Source: Myotis daubentonii (Eukaryota > Chordata > Mammalia > Chiroptera > Vespertilionidae). From it: a DNA stretch of 64,000 nt. The DNA lies in contig NC_081847.1 of NCBI RefSeq assembly GCF_963259705.1, forward strand, positions 90,134,546 through 90,198,545, given 5' to 3'. Made by a program: the position numbers and the translations under genes. Shown here piece by piece: positions 36,012-43,030 of the stretch (positions are counted from its first letter, which is position 1; each line of letters starts with the position of its first letter). The notes under the pieces were generated by a model, which saw nothing but the letters and a program-made list of their open reading frames with translations, was not told the DNA's origin and did not search any database.

Positions 36012-36107
36012 CAGTGGCCACTGAGCAGTCTACCTAAGGCTGCCACTAGCTGAGCAAACTGCTCACCCGGTGGCAGCCCTACGTGGACTGCTCAGTGGCC
36101 ACTGTTT
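36009..36107. repeat. 99-bp near-perfect foldback (hairpin) element
   Basis: Perfect 22-bp outer arms at 36009-36030 and 36086-36107 (aaacagtggccactgagc...). The inner stem runs to a 3-nt loop (aac, 36057-36059). Overall 42 of 48 stem positions pair. Without the flanking aaa/ttt, the CAG...CTG core is 36012-36104. The core sits at the end of the 37-bp repeat copy a. No family recognised; no coding capacity. Confidence 0.9.
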
Positions 36108-36742
36108 CAGCACCTTCCCACTGTCCACAGTTTAGATGCAGGTTCACCAGTGAGGAATTCTGACCACCCTGCCCAGGAGGAAGGCTGCAGCATTAGATGA
36201 CTACACGGATGTATTTAATTTTTTTGTAAGACAATTCTGGCTTCTCTCCTGCCACGTGAGAGCCGTCCTGCTGCGTGCTCTGGACTAGTCACGTCCGTCC
36301 TTCGTGCCATTTTAAAAACAATCGTGGCAGAGAGGCCAGCTGCTGGCGGTGCTCAGCAGGACAGATCAAACGCGCAGATGCAATTTCTGTATACGTGAAA
36401 CAGCCAAGTAGGATAAAATTCAGACACTTACAATCACTTAGGAGCGAGCATCCAATTCCTGCAAATTGAATCCTTCCCAACAGGATTTATTATTGTCGAT
36501 AGTGTCGTGTCATTTGTAAGTTCTGCAATAATTTCAGTCAAAACCAGTGCAAGGTGTTGAAGGTGTGAGATTTACGTGACATATATGCTAGTTTATGCAC
36601 CGATTATGAAGGGATTTTTTTTTTTACTATCAATATTATTTTTTCATTGCTTTCAACATGGCCCTAGCTGTAATTTTTTTCTCTGGAATTTTAAACATCC
36701 TCAAATAGTGCAACTTTAAAGCCCAGAAGCAACAGCCTAGAC

Positions 36743-37020
36743 CCGTGGTCGGCAAACTGCGGCTCGCGAGCCACATGCGGCTCTTTGGCCCCTTGAGTGT
36801 GGCTCTTCCTAAGCCTTAGGAGTACCCTAATTAAGTTAATAACAATGTACCTACCTATATAGTTTAAGTTTAAAAAATAAGCCAAATGTCTATCTACAGG
36901 ATAAATAAATAAAATAAAAAATAAATAAAAATAAAATAAAAAATTTGGCTCTCAAAAGAAATTTCAATCGTTGTACTGTTGATATTTGGCTCTGTTGACT
37001 AATGAGTTTGCCAACCACTG
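36743..37020 (+). mobile_element. Non-autonomous hAT (CAGTGGTNGGCAAACT family)
   Basis: 278 bp, from ccgtggtcggcaaact to agtttgccaaccactg. A perfect 8-bp target duplication, gcctagac, lies at 36735-36742 and 37021-37028. The interior has cggctcgcgagccacatgcg and an AAATAA-rich run at 36900-36942. Confidence 0.92.
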
Positions 37021-37028
37021 GCCTAGAC

Positions 37029-37250
37029 CAGTGGTTCTCAACCTTGGCTGCACATTAGAATCATCTGGGAATCTTTTTAAAATCCTGATTTCTGAGCCTC
37101 ATCCTCTGGAAATTCTGTTTCTTTGTTACTAATGTTGTGGCCCCACCCCATCACAAAGAAACAGAATTTCCGGAGGATGAGGCCCAGAAATCAGGATTTT
37201 AAAAAGATTCCCAGATGATTCTAATGTGCAGCCAAGGTTGAGAACCGCTG
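37029..37250. mobile_element. Long-palindrome hAT MITE (MER5/MER58-type ends)
   Basis: 222 bp: arms of 98 nt (37029-37126 and 37153-37250) matching at 95 of 98 around a 26-nt loop. Ends are cagtggttctcaacct / aggttgagaaccgctg. It is flanked by gcctagac at 37021-37028 and 37251-37258, sharing the first copy with the adjacent hAT. Arms this similar indicate a far younger element than the ancient placental MER5/MER58 copies. Confidence 0.9.
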
Positions 37251-37351
37251 GCCTAGACACTTCCCAATGTGCAGCCAAGGTTGAGAACCGCTGGCCTAGA
37301 CACTTCCCAATGTGCAGCCCAGGTGGAGAACCGCTGGCCTAGACACTTCCT
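37223..37351 (+). repeat. 43-bp tandem repeat, three units, made of hAT 3' end plus target site
   Basis: Units start at 37223, 37266 and 37309. Each holds the last 28 bp of the palindromic MITE, then gcctagac and acttccc. Units 1 and 2 are identical; unit 3 has a few changes. The repeat is one of the reasons the target string occurs five times in 610 bp. Confidence 0.93.
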
Positions 37352-39378
37352 TTTAGCAACTGTTTTGGAATTGCAAGGTCCCTTGAGGTTGTTAAGTAAG
37401 CATTAAAATGATAGGTAGTCAAATTTTTTGAAATGCGGCGTTTTTATATTATTTGGAAGCAACAAAGATCCTAGTAATCATAATTAGTGTTCAATATATC
37501 CTATCAGGGAAAAAAAAAGAAATTCAAAACTGAGATATTTTGAAGTCTACAAAACATACCTAAATTCCTTTATTATAGAATGGGAAGATGGCGATAATTT
37601 AAGAGATCAATACTCTCATCCGCCTTCGGATTTAGTTCCAAATACTTCATTGGAAGCTCATCAAAGATCAAGCTCAAAGCATACAATACAAATTGTGCTT
37701 CGCGTGTGTGAGAATTTGGTGACATTCCTTCCACATACTTGGTAGCTTTAATTGCTGATGAACCGGAACCTCCGAAAGGTGCTATATTATAGTCACAGGA
37801 TCTTCCTATTCAAGACCTAAATAAGGGAACTTCAAAGAAGAAAGACAAATCAAAACAAAGTAGGGCCCGTGGACTTGGTCTAAACAAACAAACAAAAAAA
37901 TCCTTTTTTCTCATTTTACCATATATTGGGGCCTTTCGACTGTAAATATGAATAAGAGAATGTAGCAAGGTCTGAGTAAAGAAGTCTGACTCTCAGATCA
38001 TCTAGGATTTCATAGAAAAAGGCCTCGGTGAGGGGTAAATACTTCAGACGGACCCTTTATGTAAGAGGAAATGTCTACCATTCTAAATGGGGAATTCCCT
38101 ATTTCTGAACCAAAGCATTTCAGTTTTCCCCACCCTTAAGCAGGTGACTTTCCATCTCTCACAAACCAAAGGGGAAGGTGAAAAGCCAGCCTTCCGGGGG
38201 TGCCCTGACGAGTATTTCAATAAGTTTAGTAATCAGAGCACATATGGATTAGAACGAGTTACGTTCGTATGTTTACTAGCAAACAGAACTCCATTTAACT
38301 CGTGTCTAGCTTTCTTCCATGTTCATTTTGTTCAAGGGCATACCTTCCTGTTTCTGCTTTTTTCTTTCTTTCTTTCTTTCTTGGACACCTCCAACCCCCA
38401 CTGACAACCAAAATGCAGGGCCATAAATGTAAGGGCGCCATACATCATGAGCTAAGTCTGGGGAATGTGTCCTCTACCAAAATGCACATGAATCCTGGCC
38501 CAGCTGAGATCCTGGACTCCCGCTGGGGTCCGTTTTGCATGCTAAGCAGGGTCAGAAATGTGAGCTCTCTGTGGTTGACCTGATTTATCAGATGAACTCC
38601 AAAGTTGAAAGGTTACCTTTGTGAAATTGCAGCTGAGTTTCCTAGCGCTTGATTCTAGCGGCTAGCCCCTGTAAATCAAAGACTCCTAATGGGAAGACAA
38701 ATCTGACACTAAGATAATCTTCCAATAAAAAAAAAAAATGTGACTTCTGAACCCTTATCTGTGGAACTGACAGTGAAGTTTAGAGATGGTTGTTTAATCA
38801 CACAAAACGATAGAGAAAATATGTTTCCCAACAAGCTCACAGAGCTTGAATCGTGCAGGGAAGCAAAGTAAAGCAAAGGGCTGTCCTCTGTTCTGTCTAC
38901 CAGTTCTGCTTCCCCATCCCCCACCCCCCTTAGGCAAAGGCTAGTGTCTTCAGACTCACACCCCAAATATGGAGACATGGTAAAGTGGCACCTTGGCATA
39001 CTTTGAATCAGGCGGTTTCTGCATTTCACGGTGTGTGTGTGGGGGGGGGGGGGGCGGGCGGCGAGCTGCATACCACTATAGTGAAATCTGGAAACAACAG
39101 CTTATATACAGATACACACAAAAAAAGTTTGCATATTGCACAGAGCGCTTGAAGATCATAAATCTATGCATGAGAAAGATGTGGTGGAAATTTTGGGGGG
39201 GATTAGAGTTTATTTTTGTCATCTCTGTGAGACAGCTACTCATTCATCCAGATCACAGCTAAGAAAAAAGCTGGTCACAGAAATTAGCAGTTTCAGCTCA
39301 GCAGCGAAGTCGCCAGCCTGTGAAGGCAGAGAGAAATTGACTAATTAGCAATGCGCACTAAAACTTGACGGTTCTTTA
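37352..39378. other. KLHL14 upstream flank without recognised gene
   Basis: Mostly unique sequence holding 37-bp repeat copy b (38078-38114), a TTTC microsatellite (38362-38383) and a G-run (39041-39052). No exon or lineage-specific repeat is recognised from 38.4 to 39.3 kb. Confidence 0.45.
38078..38114 (+). repeat. 37-bp dispersed repeat, copy b (without foldback)
   Basis: Matches 35975-36011 at 36 of 37. Here the sequence continues gca-tttcag, where copy a has the 93-bp foldback core and then tttcag. Confidence 0.85.
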
Positions 39379-39428
39379 TAGAGAGAGAGAGAAGAGAGAG
39401 GGAGAGAGAGGGAGAGGGAGGGAGGGGG
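39379..39428. repeat. (GA)n-rich tract upstream of KLHL14
   Basis: About 50 nt of GA/GGA on the plus strand, ending in a G-run. It mirrors a CT-rich tract at 39727-39800. Confidence 0.9.
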
Positions 39429-39726
39429 GGCTCGCTTTTTCCCCTTCTTTCTTCCAAAGATGTTTGAAATCGCAGTCATTTACGCTCGACAATTTTTACA
39501 ATAGCCTTGAGCCATAATTTTGCGAGTCTCTCCAGCATCCATCCCCCTGTATGGTCGCTCTCCACCGGCCAAGCACGACCGTTTCTCTCCCCAACCGTGG
39601 ATTTCCTATTACTCTCGTTACGACTCACTGAGCCCCAGGCCCAAGGATAATGATGTGTTGTTTCTTGGTAGCATAATTTGTCACACGTACATTTTTTCTT
39701 CTTCTTCTCTTGCAGAAAGCTCTGCA

Positions 39727-39800
39727 CCCTCTCTCTCTCTCCCCCTCTCTCTCCCTCTCTCTCTCTCTCTCCCTCTCTCTTTCTCTCTTTTCTCCCTCTC
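39727..39800. repeat. (CT)n-rich tract in the candidate 5' exon
   Basis: About 70 nt of CT/CCT. Complementary in composition to the GA tract 350 bp upstream. Confidence 0.9.
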
Positions 39801-39826
39801 CTACATTTTCTTGCTGTTGCTAATTC

Positions 39827-39870
39827 ATGGTGATCAAATGATGTACGACAAAATAAATTGTAGAGAGTGA
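39827..39870 (+). other. Two overlapping upstream ORFs in the candidate 5' exon
   Basis: ATG GTG ATC AAA TGA lies at 39827-39841. A second ORF starts with ATG ATG at 39838 and ends with TGA at 39868-39870 (10 codons). The stop of the first overlaps the start of the second as ATGA. They matter for KLHL14 translation only if the transcript begins upstream of 39827. Confidence 0.4.
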
Positions 39871-40000
39871 CTGCCTGGAGTCGGGAAGCAGAAGGGTTTT
39901 TTCCCTCCCGAGGAGAGAACAACCCTTCAAAAAGGAAGGACAATTGATTTTTTGGGGGGAAGCTTAAGTGAGCCTTGACTTTGCAGCTGGTTGAAAGCAG

Positions 40001-41984
40001 GTAAGTTCTGGCCTTGTGGCTGTCTGCCTTGTGTGTATGTGGTTGTCTCTGGGGCTGTTGGCGGGGGAAGGGTGGGGAGGGAGTTTTGGGGAGGGGGGTG
40101 GGTAGTCGTGTGGCCAGCGCTCATAAAGATGAAAACTATTGCAAGAAATCAGCAGACGAGGGGGAAGGCGAGGGGGAAGCAGAAGGAAGGGGAACAGGAA
40201 AAGATGGGGGGGGGGGGGGAGACGACGAAGCGGAGAGAGGAGAGAGGTCTGACCAGGTCCACTTAGACACAGAGGTTCTGGGGGACGGTTCAGGGAAGCC
40301 AGCCAGCGCTTTGGGGGCGAGTGTGAGGGGGTGCCGCGGGGGTGAGGGTGGGGGGCGAGCTCCAGGGGGGCTGGGGTCCACCTGGAACGGGATGGTAAAG
40401 TGAGTGCCGAGGAGCCCAGTCCGGTTTGAACGGGAAGCTGGCGATCCGGGACCGCGCCGGGCGGGCGGGCGGGCGAGCGGGCGCCGTGAGCCGCAGTGAA
40501 GGGGCTGATCCGGCGGGTCCCTCGGAGCCGGGGCGGCAGAGGCGGCGGCCGGTGCCCCCCACGGGCGGCGCGGGGGGCGGGGGGCAGAGAGGGCCCCTTG
40601 CTGCTCAGCCCTGGAAGGTGCAATTACAGGTTAAGGACCCGGCGTATCAGCCGCCCAGCCTCCCCCACCTGCCCGCCTCCGCCTGGAGGTGGGAGGCTCA
40701 GACTTTTTGCAGAAGTCGTCCCGGGGCCGGGGAAGTGGGGGTCCCCGAGTGTGTGCGAGTGGCGGGGGGTGGGGGGGGCGCTGGGGGCTGCACCGGGGGG
40801 GAGGGGCTCGAAGGGGAGCCGCGGCGGAGGCGCCGAGGGGGTGCGAGGCAGAGACACCGGGAGGCGCTGCGCCCCCCGCCGCCCCCTCGGCGCGGCCCCC
40901 GCCCCTCCCCGCACCTGCCTGCTCACTCGAACTTCGCGCAGTTGCTGGAGTTAAAGCCCTCGCGCCCGGGGTGCTGGAGGGGGGTCTTCGGCTCCCACCC
41001 CAGGAGCCCCTCTTCCTTCCTCCCCCTCCTCCTCCTCCTCCTCCTCCTCCTCCTCCTCCTCCTCCTCCTCCTCCTCCTCCTCCTCCTCCTCCTCCTCCAT
41101 GCTGCCCCGCGGGGAAGGGGGACACCCGTCGGAACTTCCGAGCCCCGAAATGCGGGGGGCTGAGGAGGGGCCGGGTGGGGGGCTGGCGGGAGCCTCCCGC
41201 GGGTTTGGAGGCCCCTCTGGAAAATGAGTGCAGCGAGCGGCGCCGGGGAAGCCCAGTGCGGGGCGGGGGGGGGGGGGGGGAGGGGAGCGGCGGGGCCGGG
41301 CCGGTGGGGGGGGGGAGCGGGAGGGATCGGCCGCCCCCCCCGCCCCCCGCGGCACTTTCCCGGGCGGAGACAGGGCTGGACCTGTGCCCCAGAGTTTCTC
41401 GGGGCGCCACGGATCACCGACAGGGCGCCCCGCTTTCGGGAGGCGAAGACGCGCCCACCCGCGCGCTGGTCGGAGCCCCTTTCCTCCTCCCCCTCCGCCC
41501 CCCTAAAAGAAAAGGGGGGACCCGCTGCGAAACGCAGAGCGTCGGCCACACGCGGACCGGAGCCTCCGTCGGTGGCCCCCACCCCGGCCTCTCCCCGCGC
41601 CCGGCCCGGCATGGGCGCCGGCCCACGAGGCGCCTCGGCCTCCGCCGCCACTTTGCCGTCGCTGCCGCCGCCGGGGCCGCTGCCCGGAGCCCGGCCGGGG
41701 TGCCTGTAGGAAAGTGGGGGGCGAAGGGTGTGGGCGGCGGCCGGGGGAGCGGCGGAGAGCGGACGGGCGCCCAGACCCGGACGGGGCCCTGGGGGTGGCG
41801 CTCGCGGATCCCCGGGGTCCGGGTCGGGGTCCGAGGCGCGCGCGGGGCAGCAGCCGGGCCGAGCACTGATCGCTGTTTTCCGCCCTCCCCTCCCCTCCCC
41901 TCCCCTCCACACCCTTCCCCACCCCGCCACCCCCACCCCGCCGCTCCCCGCGCCTCGCCTCCCGCCCCCACCCCCGTCCGCCAG
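40001..41984 (+). other. KLHL14: Candidate KLHL14 intron 1 within the CpG island
   Basis: GTAAGT at the 5' end and a long C/T tract with CAG at the 3' end define a GT-AG intron of 1984 bp. It is extremely GC-rich and holds the (CCT)n tract at 41025-41098 and many G-runs. Long open frames on both strands here are composition artefacts (poly-Pro, poly-Leu, poly-Glu, poly-Gly) and are not annotated as genes. Confidence 0.5.
41025..41098 (+). repeat. (CCT)n / (AGG)n trinucleotide microsatellite, about 25 units
   Basis: 74 nt of uninterrupted CCT units lie in the CpG island, about 0.9 kb upstream of the KLHL14 start codon, inside candidate intron 1. A homopurine-homopyrimidine tract of this length can form triplex DNA and is prone to length change. 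Confidence 0.97.
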
Positions 41985-42027
41985 GCTGGAGGAGGGTTTA
42001 AAGCCAGGTGCGCCCAGCCCGCTCGCC
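41985..42027 (+). other. KLHL14: KLHL14 5' UTR part of the first coding exon
   Basis: Inferred 43-nt leader between a strong candidate 3' splice site (pyrimidine-rich tract from about 41880, CAG at 41982-41984) and the start codon. It contains no upstream ATG. The acceptor call rests on the long C/T tract and the CAG|G context. A transcript starting inside the CpG island could instead run straight through this point. Confidence 0.6.
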
Positions 42028-42977
42028 ATGTCCAGATCCGGGGACAGGACCTCCACCTTCGACCCCAGCCACAGCGACAACCTGCTGCACGGCCTCAACC
42101 TGCTGTGGCGCAAGCAGCTGTTTTGCGACGTGACCCTGACGGCCCAGGGCCAGCAGTTCCACTGCCACAAGGCCGTGCTGGCCTCCTGCTCGCAGTACTT
42201 CCGCTCGCTCTTCTCCAGCCCCCCGCCGCTCGGGGGAGGGGGCGTCGGCCAGGACGGCCTGGGGGCCCCCAAGGACCCGCCGCAGCCGCCGCAGCCGCAC
42301 CCGCCGCAGCAGCCGCCGCCGCCGCCGCCGCAGGAGGAGCCCGGGACGCCCGCCTCCTCCCCCGACGACAAGCTGCTGACCAGCCCGCGGGCCATCAACA
42401 ACCTGGTGCTGCAGGGCTGCTCGTCCGTCGGCCTGCGCCTGGTGCTCGAGTACCTCTACACGGCCAACGTGACCCTGTCCCTGGACACGGCGGAGGAGGT
42501 GCTGTCGGTCAGCAAGATCCTGCACATCCCGCAGGTCACCAAGCTCTGCGTGCAGTTCCTCAACGACCAGATCTCGGTGCAGAACTACAAGCAGGTGTGC
42601 CGGATCGCGGCGCTGCACGGCCTGGAGGAGACCAAGAAGCTGGCCAACAAGTACCTGGTGGAGGATGTGCTGCTGCTCAACTTCGAGGAGCTGCGCGCCC
42701 TGCTGGACGCGCTGCCGCCGCCCGTGGAGTCGGAGCTGGCGCTCTTCCAGATGTCCGTGCTGTGGCTGGAGCACGACCGCGAGGCCCGCATGCCGCACGC
42801 GCCCGACCTCATGAAGCGCCTCCGCTTCGCGCTCATCCCGGCCCCCGAGCTGGTGGAGCGCGTGCAGTCGGTGGACTTCATGCGCAGCGACCCCGTCTGC
42901 CAGAAGCTGCTGCTGGACGCCATGAACTACCACCTGATGCCCTTCCGGCAGCACTGCCGGCAGAGCCTGGCCAGCAG
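42028..42977 (+). CDS. KLHL14: KLHL14 (kelch-like 14 / Printor), first coding exon: BTB and BACK domains; partial
   Basis: This exon encodes the first 316 complete residues plus two bases of codon 317. The ATG has G at -3 and opens MSRSGDRTSTFDPSHSDN, which I recognise as the KLHL14 N-terminus. The BTB fold spans about residues 17-181, with the signature DVTLTAQGQQFHCHKAVLA at 34-52. A Gly/Pro/Gln-rich insertion (about 65-116) interrupts it. A BACK domain follows (about 185-300), including NKYLVEDVLLLNFEEL near 207-222. The family is about 628 residues long, so the C-terminal kelch propeller is missing because its exons lie beyond the window. The exon ends at AG|GTAGGC; the in-frame TAG just after is intronic. 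Family role: BTB-BACK-kelch adaptors bind Cullin-3 through BTB/BACK and substrates through kelch; human KLHL14 was reported to bind torsinA at the ER. The upstream frame stays open for 100 codons, but it crosses a probable splice acceptor and is not coding. Confidence 0.96.
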
Positions 42978-43030
42978 GTAGGCGACGGCGAAGGGGAGAG
43001 CTGGGGGGGGGGGGGGCGGGGGGGGGGTGA
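42978..43030 (+). promoter_or_regulatory. Splice donor followed by a G-run cluster (potential G-quadruplex)
   Basis: GTAGGC at 42978 is followed, within 25-55 nt, by two long G-runs (14 and 11 G) separated by a single C. G-runs just downstream of donors act as intronic splicing enhancers in mammals. The exact run lengths are vulnerable to sequencing error. Confidence 0.55.

Larger units (their letters stand above)
39716..40000 (+). other. KLHL14: Candidate KLHL14 5' non-coding exon (3' end well defined, 5' end uncertain)
   Basis: The right edge, AAAGCAG|GTAAGT at 40000|40001, matches the mammalian 5' splice-site consensus perfectly. It pairs naturally with the acceptor at 41984, giving an intron of about 2 kb. 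The left edge is not fixed: either transcription starts in the 39.4-39.7 kb segment, or the strong acceptor-like ctcttgcag|aaag at 39715|39716 is used after a still earlier exon. Inside are a CT-rich tract (about 39727-39800) and two short overlapping upstream ORFs. Human KLHL14 has, as I recall, a non-coding first exon, which fits. No RNA evidence is available here. Confidence 0.5.

Noticed and set aside
41728..42027. 100-codon in-frame N-terminal extension of KLHL14
   Set aside because: The frame is open, but it crosses a strong splice acceptor at 41984. The KLHL14 N-terminus matches the known start at 42028, which has a good initiation context.
40923..42401. Minus-strand open frame of 492 codons across the CpG island
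   Set aside because: It is antisense to KLHL14, dominated by poly-Arg and low-complexity GC-rich sequence, with no recognisable domain. Long stop-free frames are expected in DNA of this composition.
41998..42954. 318-codon minus-strand frame opposite the coding exon
   Set aside because: Antisense shadow of the BTB-BACK codons, rich in Gln, Val and Leu by codon complement; no domain.
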